The position numbers were made by a program, and so were the translations under genes. The notes under the pieces were generated by a model. It had not been told where the DNA came from. It searched no databases and saw only the letters and a list, made by a program, of their open reading frames with translations. A stretch of 9,654 nucleotides of DNA from Clostridia bacterium (GTDB lineage Bacteria; Bacillota; Clostridia; Christensenellales; Aristaeellaceae): assembly GCA_900759005.1 (NCBI GenBank), contig CAAEUQ010000121.1:1-9654 (forward strand), given 5' to 3'. Below, piece by piece: positions 1 through 6,761 of the stretch (the stretch's first letter is position 1; each line of letters opens with the position of its first letter).

Positions 1-479
1 CGCTGATCGTGTTCGAGCGCAGTACGGGGCTGGGCGACGTGATCGATTCCGGCACGATCATCGACGCGGAGATTTCTGATCCGCTGATCGAGAATATATT
101 TGAGCCGAATACGCCGCTGCACGACGGGGCAATGATCATCCGCGACGAGAGAATCGTCGCCGCGGCGTGCATTCTGCAGCTTTCGGACAACTATACCATC
201 AGCCGCGAGCTGGGCACGCGCCACCGCGCCGCGATCGGCATTACCGAATCGACGGACGCGATTTCACTGATCGTGTCGGAGGAAACGGGCATCGTTTCCA
301 TGGCGCGAGACGGAAAGCTGACGCGCTATCTGGACGCGAAATCGCTGACCATTCTGCTTACGGAAATCTTCAGTCCTGAGCAGCACCATCGAGGCATGAC
401 GCTGCGTGAAATGCTTATGGGCGACGAAGGCAAATCCGCCAAGCGCAGAAAGGACGGGCGGAATAATAATGGAGAATAA
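1..479 (+). CDS. cdaA: Diadenylate cyclase CdaA, C-terminal part (5' end outside window)
   Basis: CdaA condenses two ATP into c-di-AMP at the cytoplasmic membrane. The window opens inside the gene; the first full codon is at 3 and 158 codons remain, holding most of the DAC catalytic domain. The two hallmark motifs are visible: LHDGA (Asp-Gly-Ala codons at 123-131) and GTRHRAA (Arg-His-Arg codons at 219-227). These are the DGA and RHR motifs that bind ATP and metal in DisA_N/DAC domains. The flanking stretches NIFEPNTPLHDGA and VSEETG also match the CdaA class rather than DisA or CdaS. The family is usually about 270 residues, so the three N-terminal membrane helices (about 110 residues) lie upstream. 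The C-terminal tail after the domain is basic (KSAKRRKDGR). The stop overlaps the cdaR start by 11 bases, so translation is probably coupled. Identity is near certain from the motifs and the adjacent cdaR. Confidence 0.96.
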   Translation, partial: LIVFERSTGLGDVIDSGTIIDAEISDPLIENIFEPNTPLHDGAMIIRDERIVAAACILQLSDNYTISRELGTRHRAAIGITESTDAISLIVSEETGIVSMARDGKLTRYLDAKSLTILLTEIFSPEQHHRGMTLREMLMGDEGKSAKRRKDGRNNNGE

Positions 480-1812
480 ATTGACGGCGTTCTTTGCCAA
501 AATCGGCAAAAATCGCGTGATTGCGTCTATCGTTCGCGTGTTCAAAATGCTGTGGACGATTCTGTCGCACAATCTGGGACTGAAGGTGCTGTCGCTGATT
601 ATGGCGGTGCTTCTGTGGAACTATGTCGTTTCTTCTAATACGTCGATCACGCGCACAAAAACGCTGTCGGGATTGACAGGCTATATCAGCGGGCAGACCA
701 GCCTGAGCACGTATGGGCTTGCGATGCTCGAAAACCCGACGGAAAAGCTCAGCAATATCAGCGTGCAAATCGAGGTTCCGCAGGCGGAATATGCATATCC
801 GTCGTCTGATAACGTGCAGGTCACGCTGGATTTGACCAGTGTTCGCGCCGCGGGTACGCGCGAAGTGCCGTTGAAAGCCTCGACGAGCTACGGGCGCGTC
901 GTGCGCATCATTCCGGACACGGTGACATTGACGTTCGAACCGCTGGATTCGCGCCAGATTCCGATCAACGCGCAAATCGGCGGCACTCAGCAGGAGAATT
1001 ACTGGTACAATGTCGTTCGCTGCAATCCGTCGACGCTGACGGTGAGCGGCGCGTCGAGCGTGGTTCAGAGCATTGCGCGCGCGAATGTTGTCGTGGACGT
1101 TTCGAATGCGGACCGCTCGTACATCGCGCCGGTTAAATATGTTTTGCTCGATGAAAACGGCGAGGAGATCAATCAGCCGATGCTGAATCGCTCGGCGTCG
1201 TCCATCAGTGTAAGCGTAGACGTTTACCCGACGCGCGAAATTCCGATTGCGACTGATCCGGCGAAAGTACTGACCGGTCAGCTTGCGCCGGGCTATGTCG
1301 TTGAAAGCGTAAGCGTTCAGCCGCAAACGATCACCATCGCGGCGGAGGAGGAACTGCTCGAGAGCATCGAAGAGCTTCAGATCGAACCGATTTCGATTGA
1401 CGGCGCGTCGCAGAGCTTCTCGACCCGCGCGGCTGTATCCACGCTGTCGGGCTTTAAGTCCATTTCCGCAAACGAGGTCTATGTAACGATTACGATTGAG
1501 GAGGAATCCGTCGGCGCGTGGATCGAAGATGTGAACGTAACGACGATCAATAAGGACGAAGGCCTGACGCTTGAGCGCAGCGACGAAACGATTCGCGTTT
1601 ACGTCACAGGTCCACGCAGTGCGGTCGAAGCGCTCAAGGAGGCGGGATTCGTCGGAACTGTCGATCTGTCCGGACTTGGCGCGGGCACGTACAGCCTGCC
1701 GATCGCGTTCCCGACGGACGCGTACTCGAGCATTACTTTTACGCCGGAGAAGGCTGAGCTTCAGTTCACGCTTTCAAAGACGGCGACTGAACCCGCGGGA
1801 GGAACCAAATGA
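469..1812 (+). CDS. cdaR: CdaA regulator CdaR, YbbR-domain membrane protein
   Basis: A 447-residue protein with one N-terminal membrane helix (about residues 37-55, LKVLSLIMAVLLWNYVV) after a basic cytoplasmic leader. About 380 extracytoplasmic residues follow, made of four YbbR-like repeats (roughly 63-157, 163-253, 257-344 and 349-436). Each repeat follows the same plan: a beta-rich start, a middle strand of type PSTLTVSG or PQTITIAA ahead of a short helix, and a closing ISVSVDVYP or VYVTITIEE strand. Four repeats and this length match Bacillus CdaR (YbbR), which binds CdaA and modulates c-di-AMP synthesis. The start is ATG 469 (MENKLTAFF): a longer in-frame reading from 406 exists but lies inside cdaA and has no ribosome site of its own, whereas purine-rich GGGCGGA precedes 469. 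It overlaps cdaA by 11 bases and the next gene by 4. The usual next gene, glmM, is absent from this position. Confidence 0.95.
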   Translation: MENKLTAFFAKIGKNRVIASIVRVFKMLWTILSHNLGLKVLSLIMAVLLWNYVVSSNTSITRTKTLSGLTGYISGQTSLSTYGLAMLENPTEKLSNISVQIEVPQAEYAYPSSDNVQVTLDLTSVRAAGTREVPLKASTSYGRVVRIIPDTVTLTFEPLDSRQIPINAQIGGTQQENYWYNVVRCNPSTLTVSGASSVVQSIARANVVVDVSNADRSYIAPVKYVLLDENGEEINQPMLNRSASSISVSVDVYPTREIPIATDPAKVLTGQLAPGYVVESVSVQPQTITIAAEEELLESIEELQIEPISIDGASQSFSTRAAVSTLSGFKSISANEVYVTITIEEESVGAWIEDVNVTTINKDEGLTLERSDETIRVYVTGPRSAVEALKEAGFVGTVDLSGLGAGTYSLPIAFPTDAYSSITFTPEKAELQFTLSKTATEPAGGTK

Positions 1813-2486
1813 CGCAAACGGGATATGCCAATGCAATTATCAACACCATGCTCGGCTGGCTCAAGGGGCTGGCAAACTGGGTGCTGAAGCTGTTTAACCT
1901 TGCCGGCGGAGGTTCGCCGCTGGAATGGCTTTCGCGCAACTGGCTGAAGCTGCTGATTCTGTTTATGATCATCGGCGTCGTGACCGACCGCGTGGTCTGG
2001 CTCATTCGCTGGCGGCCGTACTGGGCATGGTTCAAGAAAAAGCGCATCATTGTAAACGACGAGCGTATGCTCGCGGGAGAAGCGCTCGCGGATCTCGATC
2101 CGGCGAATGTGGACGGATTTCCCGGGCAAAGCTATGTCGTGCGCGGGCAGACGCCGAGGCGTACGCCTGCCAAACGCCCGCCGGCGAAAACGGCGATTCC
2201 GGCGCGTTCCGGCGCACAGGGGAATCGCCGCGAGGTAAATGCAAATCGCAAACCGCGTCCGGATGCGAATTCGCACCGCACGGCAAAGCGACCGCCCGAA
2301 AAGAAAAGCGGCTTTTCGCTTTTGCGTTCGCGCCCCGTCCGCGCCAAACAGATCGACGACGAGCTGTTCGAAATCGGAAGGACGAACTCAGATTACGCGG
2401 ACTTTGATCAGGATCATGTGTTCGACGTGTCCAACTTGCCGGGCGCTTCGAATCGCGAAAAGCGCGATCGTCGGAGAAGAAAATAG
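1809..2486 (+). CDS. Unrecognised single-helix basic membrane protein coupled to cdaR
   Basis: I do not recognise a family. The 225 residues fall into visible parts. An N-terminal amphipathic stretch (about 8-31) comes first, then one strong membrane helix (about 47-67, LLILFMIIGVV core). A Trp/Arg-rich membrane-proximal patch follows (RWRPYWAWFKKKR, 67-79). Residues about 113-180 form a low-complexity segment rich in Arg, Lys, Pro and Ala (RRTPAKRPPAK) that is probably disordered. The tail is acidic (182-207, IDDELFEIG then DYADFDQDHVFDV) and ends in a basic cluster (RDRRRRK). The positive-inside rule puts the basic C-terminal part in the cytoplasm. The start is ATG 1809, sharing ATGA with the cdaR stop, with GGGAGGA at 1797-1803 five bases before it. 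Its place as third gene of the cda unit suggests a role linked to c-di-AMP signalling or the cell envelope, but this is inference from context only. That it is expressed is much more certain than what it does. Confidence 0.82.
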   Translation: MTQTGYANAIINTMLGWLKGLANWVLKLFNLAGGGSPLEWLSRNWLKLLILFMIIGVVTDRVVWLIRWRPYWAWFKKKRIIVNDERMLAGEALADLDPANVDGFPGQSYVVRGQTPRRTPAKRPPAKTAIPARSGAQGNRREVNANRKPRPDANSHRTAKRPPEKKSGFSLLRSRPVRAKQIDDELFEIGRTNSDYADFDQDHVFDVSNLPGASNREKRDRRRRK

Positions 2487-2494
2487 CAGAATTC

Positions 2495-2527
2495 GGAGCG
2501 CGGAGTCGGTTTCGATTTCGCGCTTTT
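2495..2527 (+). terminator. Probable intrinsic terminator after the cda unit
   Basis: GAGCGCG (2496-2502) can pair with CGCGCTT (2519-2525), and the stem extends inward through G-U and A-T pairs to a four-base loop near 2509-2512. A run of four T (2524-2527) closes the 3' side. The hairpin starts 9 bases after the third gene's stop. The U-tract is short and partly inside the stem, so termination may be leaky and feed the next operon. Confidence 0.45.
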
Positions 2528-2556
2528 GACGAATTTCCGGAAAGGATTAAAATTTA

Positions 2557-3810
2557 GTGAACGAGAGCGGACTTGAACTCTTCGCGCGCATTGCCGGCTA
2601 CGTTGTTCTTGCGGTGTACGCGTGTTTGTTGCTCGCGCAGCTGAAAAGGTTTTTTGTTCCCGCGCTGCGCCAGCCGCCGCGAAAGTGCCGTGCGGCGCGC
2701 GGAAACTGGTGGATGCCGCTGATTGCATTCCTTGCATCGAGAATATTTATTGCAGCGGTGGTTTTGATTGCGGCGGCAGCGCGCGGCGAAACGCAATCGC
2801 TTTTTTCAAATCTTCAGGCGCATGTCAATCGCTGGGACGGCCCGCATTATATTTCGCTGATTGAAAACGGCTATGTCACAACCGGCAACGATCGCCTGTT
2901 CGTGGTATTTTTTCCGCTGTATCCGATGATTTGCCGTGCACTTGGATTTACGGGACTCTCCGCGCTCGCTCGCGCGCTGATCGTATCGAATGTCGCCGGC
3001 TGCCTGAGTGGGTATCTTCTGTATGCGCTTGTGCTCGAAGAGGGCAGTCAGCCGCGCGCGCAGCTTGCGACAGCGCTTCTGATGTTCAACCCCGTGTCGT
3101 TTTTCATGTCGATGCCGTATACCGAATCGATATTCCTCACGGTAACGATCGCGGCGGTGTTGCTGGCGCGCAGACGCAAATTCGCGCTCGCTGTGATTAT
3201 GGGCGCGATTGCGGCGACGGCGCGCATGGTCGGACTCGCAGTCGCCGCGCCGGTGTTCTGGGAAATGCTGAATGCGAAGTGCGAGGAGAAGGACAGGCTG
3301 AATGCGAAGGACGTTTTCCTCTGCGTTGCAAGGACGCTGCCGATGCTCGCGGGTCTCGCCGCGTACCTTATTTTGAATTACAGCCTGTTTGGGAATCCGC
3401 TTCAGTTTCTGGAATTTCAGCGCGAAAACTGGAGCAATCAAATGACGCTGCTTTCAGAAACCGTGCGCTATGTGCTGATCAACGCCGTTCAGTATCCGAA
3501 AATGATCTATCGTATCGGCACATGGATTCCCGAAATCATTGCGATTGTCGCAACAATCGCGCTTTCCGCATCGACATTGAAGCGCCAGCATCCCGGTGAT
3601 GGCGCGTTTCTCGCGATTGCATTTTATCTGTCGGTTTCGCTCGCATGGCTCATCAGCGGCGTGCGGTATGTGACGGGACTTTACGCGATTTACCCGATGC
3701 TTGCGCTGCTGCCGAAAAGAAAGAACGCCGGCGCGGCGATGCTGCTGATCAGCGCAGCATTGCTCGCGTATATGACCGTGCTCGGAATCAACATCGGCTA
3801 TGTATTATAA
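2557..3810 (+). CDS. PIG-V-like integral membrane glycosyltransferase
   Basis: A 417-residue polytopic protein with about nine or more hydrophobic segments, starting at residues 12-30. It carries the marks of the PIG-V/GPI mannosyltransferase-like group (GT-C fold). These are RWDGPHY in the first large loop (92-98, with the Trp-Asp pair), ENGY (103-106), FFPLYP (118-123), NP...PYTES (178-191) and a late SGVRY (367-371). Relatives transfer a sugar from a polyprenyl-phosphate donor on the outer membrane face. The bacterial acceptor is generally unknown, and neither donor nor product can be read here. The start is GTG 2557, ten bases after AAAGGA (2541-2546); no better in-frame start precedes it. 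It leads a three-gene run, with the SGNH hydrolase 15 bases downstream. A 13-bp direct repeat at 3267-3279 and 3297-3309 encodes LNAK twice, ten codons apart, in the charged cytoplasmic loop around residues 238-252. Confidence 0.85.
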   Translation: MNESGLELFARIAGYVVLAVYACLLLAQLKRFFVPALRQPPRKCRAARGNWWMPLIAFLASRIFIAAVVLIAAAARGETQSLFSNLQAHVNRWDGPHYISLIENGYVTTGNDRLFVVFFPLYPMICRALGFTGLSALARALIVSNVAGCLSGYLLYALVLEEGSQPRAQLATALLMFNPVSFFMSMPYTESIFLTVTIAAVLLARRRKFALAVIMGAIAATARMVGLAVAAPVFWEMLNAKCEEKDRLNAKDVFLCVARTLPMLAGLAAYLILNYSLFGNPLQFLEFQRENWSNQMTLLSETVRYVLINAVQYPKMIYRIGTWIPEIIAIVATIALSASTLKRQHPGDGAFLAIAFYLSVSLAWLISGVRYVTGLYAIYPMLALLPKRKNAGAAMLLISAALLAYMTVLGINIGYVL

Positions 3811-3825
3811 GAAAGGAAAGGACGC

Positions 3826-4494
3826 ATGAAGAGACGGATTCTCTGCTTCGGCGATTCGAATACCTACGGTTACGATCCGCGCGGCGGGCGCTACGATGAA
3901 AACACGCGCTGGCCGCTGCGCATGGAGAAGCTGCTGGGGCGCGATTATACCGTGATCGAGGAGGGCTTCAACGGGCGCACCTGCGTGATGGACGACCCGA
4001 CGGAGGGTGGGTACAAGAGCGGTGCGAATTATCTCCCACCATGCCTGATGAGCCATAATCCGCTCGATGCGGTGGTGATCATGCTCGGCAGCAACGATTC
4101 CAAAAAGCGCTTCGGGCTGGAGCCGATGACGATCGGCGAGGGCGTGATGCAGCTGATTCGCTTAACGCGTCTGTATTCGCTTGCATCCGACGGAGGAAGT
4201 GCGAAAATCGTGATCGTCGCGCCGCCGCCCATTCGCGATTGCCTGGAGAAGACGCGCTATCGCGATTGCTTTGGGCCGGATGCAATTCGGATTACGAAGG
4301 GCCTGAGCGCGGAATACGCGCGCATCGCGCGATTGCTCCGGTGCGAATTCGTGGATGCGGCGATGTTTGCACAGCTTTCGGAAATGGATTCGCTGCATTT
4401 TACGCGCGAGGATCATCTTCGCCTGGCGGAAGGCATGGCGAATAAATTGCGTGCGATGTTTGAAAACGACAATCAGGAGGGAAAAACGCTATGA
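3826..4494 (+). CDS. SGNH/GDSL-type hydrolase (arylesterase-like)
   Basis: A 222-residue esterase or deacylase of the SGNH superfamily, without signal peptide or membrane helix, so cytoplasmic. The catalytic blocks are intact. Block I is CFGDSNTYG with nucleophile Ser11. Block II is EEGFNGRT (Gly near 47-50). Block III is MLGSND with Asn90 for the oxyanion hole. Block V is DSLHF with Asp188 and His191. GDSNT and the EGFNGRT block resemble the arylesterase/acyltransferase branch typified by Mycobacterium smegmatis MsAcT. The substrate is unknown; acyl esters, acetylated sugars or lysophospholipids are all possible. The start is ATG 3826, after tandem purine motifs (AAGGAAAGGA, 3813-3822). It sits 15 bases behind the glycosyltransferase and overlaps the dehydrogenase by ATGA, so it is almost surely co-transcribed and coupled to the latter. 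Confidence 0.9.
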   Translation: MKRRILCFGDSNTYGYDPRGGRYDENTRWPLRMEKLLGRDYTVIEEGFNGRTCVMDDPTEGGYKSGANYLPPCLMSHNPLDAVVIMLGSNDSKKRFGLEPMTIGEGVMQLIRLTRLYSLASDGGSAKIVIVAPPPIRDCLEKTRYRDCFGPDAIRITKGLSAEYARIARLLRCEFVDAAMFAQLSEMDSLHFTREDHLRLAEGMANKLRAMFENDNQEGKTL

Positions 4495-5672
4495 ACAATT
4501 TTACGTATCAGATTCCGACGCGCTTCGTATTCGGGCGCGGCGCGGAAAATCAGGTCGGCGCAGAGGTGCGCGCACAGGGCGGCACGAAGGTGCTGATTCA
4601 TTATGGCGGCGGCTCGGCAGTGCGCTCAGGGCTGATCGATCGGGTGAAGAAATCGCTCGACGAGGCAAATATTCAGCATTTCGAACTCGGCGGCGTTCAG
4701 CCGAACCCGAGGGACACGCTGATCTATCGCGGCATCGAGCTTGCGCGAAATGAAAACGTCGATTTCGTGCTCGCGGTCGGCGGCGGCTCGAGCATCGATT
4801 CCAGCAAGGCGATTGCGCACGGCATTCAGTACGACGGCGATTTCTGGGATTTCTTCTGCGGAAAGGCAAAGCCGGCGAAGACCACGCCGTTCGGCGTTGT
4901 GCTTACGATGGCGGCGGCGGGCAGCGAATCGTCGAATTCATGCGTCATTACGCAGGAAAGCACAAAGACGAAGCGTGGTCTGCGCTCTGAACTGAACCGA
5001 CCGAAATTTGCGATTATGAATCCGGAGCTCGCGATGACGTTGCCGAAATACCAGATTGCAAGCGGAGCGACGGACATTCTCGCGCACATCATGGAGCGCT
5101 ATTTTACCAGCTCGACCGACGTTGACCTGACCGATCGCCTTTGCGAAGGCGCGATGATGGCGGTAATCCGCGCGGCGCGAATCGCCGTAAACGACCCGAC
5201 GGATTACGATGCGCAGTCCCAGCTGATGTGGGCGTCGACGATTGCGCATAACGATACCGTGGGCGTCGGTCGCGTTCAGGATTTCGGTTCTCATCAGATC
5301 GAGCACGAATTGTCCGCGATGTACGACGTGGCGCACGGGGCGGGACTTGCGGTTGTGTTCCCGGCGTGGATGCGCTATCAGATGCACAAAAACGTGATGC
5401 GCTTTGCGCAGTTCGCGCAGCGCGTGTACGGCTGCAGCATGGATTTTGAACACCCGGAGCGCACGGCGATGGCGGGCATCGAGGCACACGAGCATTTCCT
5501 GCACGATATCGGAATGCCGCTGACGCTGAAGGAGCTCGGCGCGCGCACGGAGGATATTCCCGCGCTCGCTGCGAAGACAAAGAAGACCGACCCCGTTGCC
5601 GGAACGACCGGTGGGGCGTTCCCGATGACCGTTCAGGACATCGAAGCGATTTTGCGAATCGCGGATCGCTAA
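4491..5672 (+). CDS. Iron-containing (group III) alcohol dehydrogenase, BDH type
   Basis: A 393-residue NAD(P)H-dependent alcohol/aldehyde oxidoreductase of the butanol dehydrogenase / YqhD branch. The N-terminal half is the nucleotide-binding region, starting PTRFVFGRGA and carrying GGGSSIDSSK (97-106); Asp103 in it is typical of the family. The metal ligands expected from FucO and YqhD are all present: Asp195 and His199 in GATDILAH, His268 in FGSHQIEH, and His282 in VAHGAGLAVVFP. The closing block IEHELSAMYDVAHGAGL is very close to Thermotoga-type BDH. The length is normal. The likely role is reducing fermentation-derived or toxic aldehydes, or making butanol or ethanol; the substrate cannot be told from sequence. 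The start is ATG 4491, with AGGAGGG (4475-4481) inside the preceding hydrolase gene and a 4-base overlap. It is last in its operon and is followed three bases later by a strong terminator hairpin. Confidence 0.95.
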   Translation: MNNFTYQIPTRFVFGRGAENQVGAEVRAQGGTKVLIHYGGGSAVRSGLIDRVKKSLDEANIQHFELGGVQPNPRDTLIYRGIELARNENVDFVLAVGGGSSIDSSKAIAHGIQYDGDFWDFFCGKAKPAKTTPFGVVLTMAAAGSESSNSCVITQESTKTKRGLRSELNRPKFAIMNPELAMTLPKYQIASGATDILAHIMERYFTSSTDVDLTDRLCEGAMMAVIRAARIAVNDPTDYDAQSQLMWASTIAHNDTVGVGRVQDFGSHQIEHELSAMYDVAHGAGLAVVFPAWMRYQMHKNVMRFAQFAQRVYGCSMDFEHPERTAMAGIEAHEHFLHDIGMPLTLKELGARTEDIPALAAKTKKTDPVAGTTGGAFPMTVQDIEAILRIADR

Positions 5673-5675
5673 TTG

Positions 5676-5717
5676 ATCGCCGCCTTCCCGAATTCAAAAG
5701 GGAGGACGGCGATTTTT
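5676..5717 (+). terminator. Rho-independent terminator after the alcohol dehydrogenase gene
   Basis: ATCGCCG (5676-5682) pairs perfectly with CGGCGAT (5707-5713). The inner CCTTCCC pairs with GGGAGGA except for one C-A mismatch and one G-U pair. The loop is about ten bases, followed by TTTTT (5713-5717). It serves the + strand operon. gpr converges on it from the other side, where the U-tract is poor, so it would be weak in that direction. Confidence 0.88.
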
Positions 5718-5722
5718 GAAAC

Positions 5723-6634
5723 TCAGTCCATCATCGCGGCGATTTCCGCATCGGAGAGATTTGGGTGCAGTGCGCGATTTATGCCGGAGGCGAGAATGCC
5801 GGAAGCGTCCTGAATGATTGAATCGATTTCGCGCGGCGTAACGATCATTTCGCCGGCGGGATCGCCGAGCAGCTCGCGTTCAATCGCGTCGAGCTCTGAG
5901 TCGTTTGAGTTTTCTTCCGAAAGCAGCGCGAACGCGTCGCGTGCGAGCGTTGCGGCATAAATGACCGTCGGCATTCCGACGGCGACGACGTCCACGCCAA
6001 GCGTTTCCCGATTCAGCGGCTTTCGGTGATTGCCTACGCCGCCGCCCGGCTGAATGCCCGCGTCGGTGAGCTGAATGGCTGCGCCAATGCGCGATGAAGC
6101 ACGTGCGGCGAGCGCGTCGATGCAGATCACCAGCCGCGGTGAAAGCTTTTTGACCAGCGATTCCACCATTTCCACCGTTTCGACGCCCGTAATACCGAGC
6201 ACGCCCGGCGCAATCGCTGCGACGGAGCGCATTTTTGCGCGCGAAAATCCGTTTTCAACTGCGTGGCGCGTGACCAGCGTCCGGTCGATCGTGCTCGGCC
6301 CCAATGAATCGGGCGTTACAAAGCGATTGCCCAGCCCGACAATCAGCACGGGAGCACCATCGTCCGGCGGAATCAGACGAGCCAGCTCTTCGCCCAGTAG
6401 ATTTGCCGCGGCGATACGAACGTCCGGGTCGCGTTCGCGCAGGAGTGTGCTTTCAAGCGTTAAATACGTGCCGCAAGGCTTGCCGAGCTGAGAGGCGGTG
6501 TTTGCGTCCGTGATGACTACCTCGGTCAGCGTGACCTCCGACTGCTCCCATTGACGCACTTCAACGCCGGGCAGATCCGTCTTGCCGGACGCGCTGAAGG
6601 ATTCCATTGCGAGATCTGTGCGCGGATTGAACAT
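5723..6634 (-). CDS. gpr: Germination protease GPR (spore protease)
   Basis: GPR cleaves small acid-soluble spore proteins (SASPs) when spores germinate; it is made as a zymogen in the forespore. The 303 residues show the family landmarks: RTDLAME (5-11), GKPCGTYLTLE (51-61), IVGLGNRFVTPDSLGP (98-113), APGVLGITGVET (142-153), ICIDALAAR (170-178), IQPGGGVGNHRK (194-205), VAVGMPTVIYAAT (217-229) and MIVTPREID (263-271). Asp109 and Asp173 align with the two aspartates assigned as catalytic in family A25. Only four residues precede RTDLA, against about 13 in Bacillus, and the protein lacks some 65 residues of the Bacillus form, mostly before the VTPREID block; both fit clostridial GPR. The start is ATG 6634: a TTG at 6649 would run through the Shine-Dalgarno GGAGG (6647-6643), which sits 8 bases before 6634. 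Monocistronic here; spoIIP does not follow. Confidence 0.95.
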   Translation of the reverse strand: MFNPRTDLAMESFSASGKTDLPGVEVRQWEQSEVTLTEVVITDANTASQLGKPCGTYLTLESTLLRERDPDVRIAAANLLGEELARLIPPDDGAPVLIVGLGNRFVTPDSLGPSTIDRTLVTRHAVENGFSRAKMRSVAAIAPGVLGITGVETVEMVESLVKKLSPRLVICIDALAARASSRIGAAIQLTDAGIQPGGGVGNHRKPLNRETLGVDVVAVGMPTVIYAATLARDAFALLSEENSNDSELDAIERELLGDPAGEMIVTPREIDSIIQDASGILASGINRALHPNLSDAEIAAMMD

Positions 6635-6662
6635 ATTCGATTCCTCCAAAATCTTTTTTAGA

Positions 6663-6692
6663 TAGAATTTCGCAAAGAACCTCTGATTATTC
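6663..6692 (-). promoter_or_regulatory. Candidate sigma-G/sigma-F promoter of gpr
   Basis: Read on the minus strand, GAATA (6692-6688) matches the forespore -35 form GHATR. AATTCTA (6669-6663) matches six of seven positions of the -10 form CATHHTA. The spacer is 18 bases, within the 17-18 normal for these factors. Transcription would start near 6656, just upstream of the GGAGG site. gpr is a known sigma-F/sigma-G target in Bacillus, which supports the assignment, but it rests on short motifs. Confidence 0.5.
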
Positions 6693-6708
6693 GCCGATGA
6701 ACGAACAG

Positions 6709-6748
6709 AATTGACAATTAAGTGCTATAATCAACTATATTCAATATA
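6709..6748 (+). promoter_or_regulatory. Promoter/operator region of the MFS transporter gene
   Basis: TGCTATAAT (6723-6731) is an extended -10 element (TGn plus perfect TATAAT). A perfect TTGACA lies at 6711-6716 but only 9 bases from TATAAT, too close to pair with it; with TATATT (6736-6741) the spacing would be 19. Two odd palindromes flank the -10: AATTG-A-CAATT (6709-6719) and TATATT-C-AATATA (6736-6748), the latter at the expected start point. These could be repressor sites; no regulator gene is adjacent. Confidence 0.6.
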
Positions 6749-6761
6749 AGGAATGATGCAA

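Noticed and set aside
415..1326. A 303-codon open frame on the minus strand opposite cdaR
   Set aside because: It is a mirror of GC-biased codons in cdaR, is rich in Arg and His without any fold signal, and has no ribosome site; cdaR itself is clear.
2526..2553. TTGACG-16-TAAAAT as a promoter for the glycosyltransferase operon
   Set aside because: Transcription would begin near 2560, downstream of the GTG start at 2557 and its AAAGGA site, so it cannot serve this start. Read-through or another promoter is more likely.
4938..5504. A 188-codon minus-strand frame opposite the alcohol dehydrogenase
   Set aside because: It is His/Arg-rich shadow sequence with no start signal; all metal ligands of the dehydrogenase are intact on the + strand.
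6635..6649. Longer GPR start at TTG 6649
   Set aside because: Those codons contain the Shine-Dalgarno GGAGG itself; ATG 6634 is eight bases behind it and gives the usual clostridial N-terminus.
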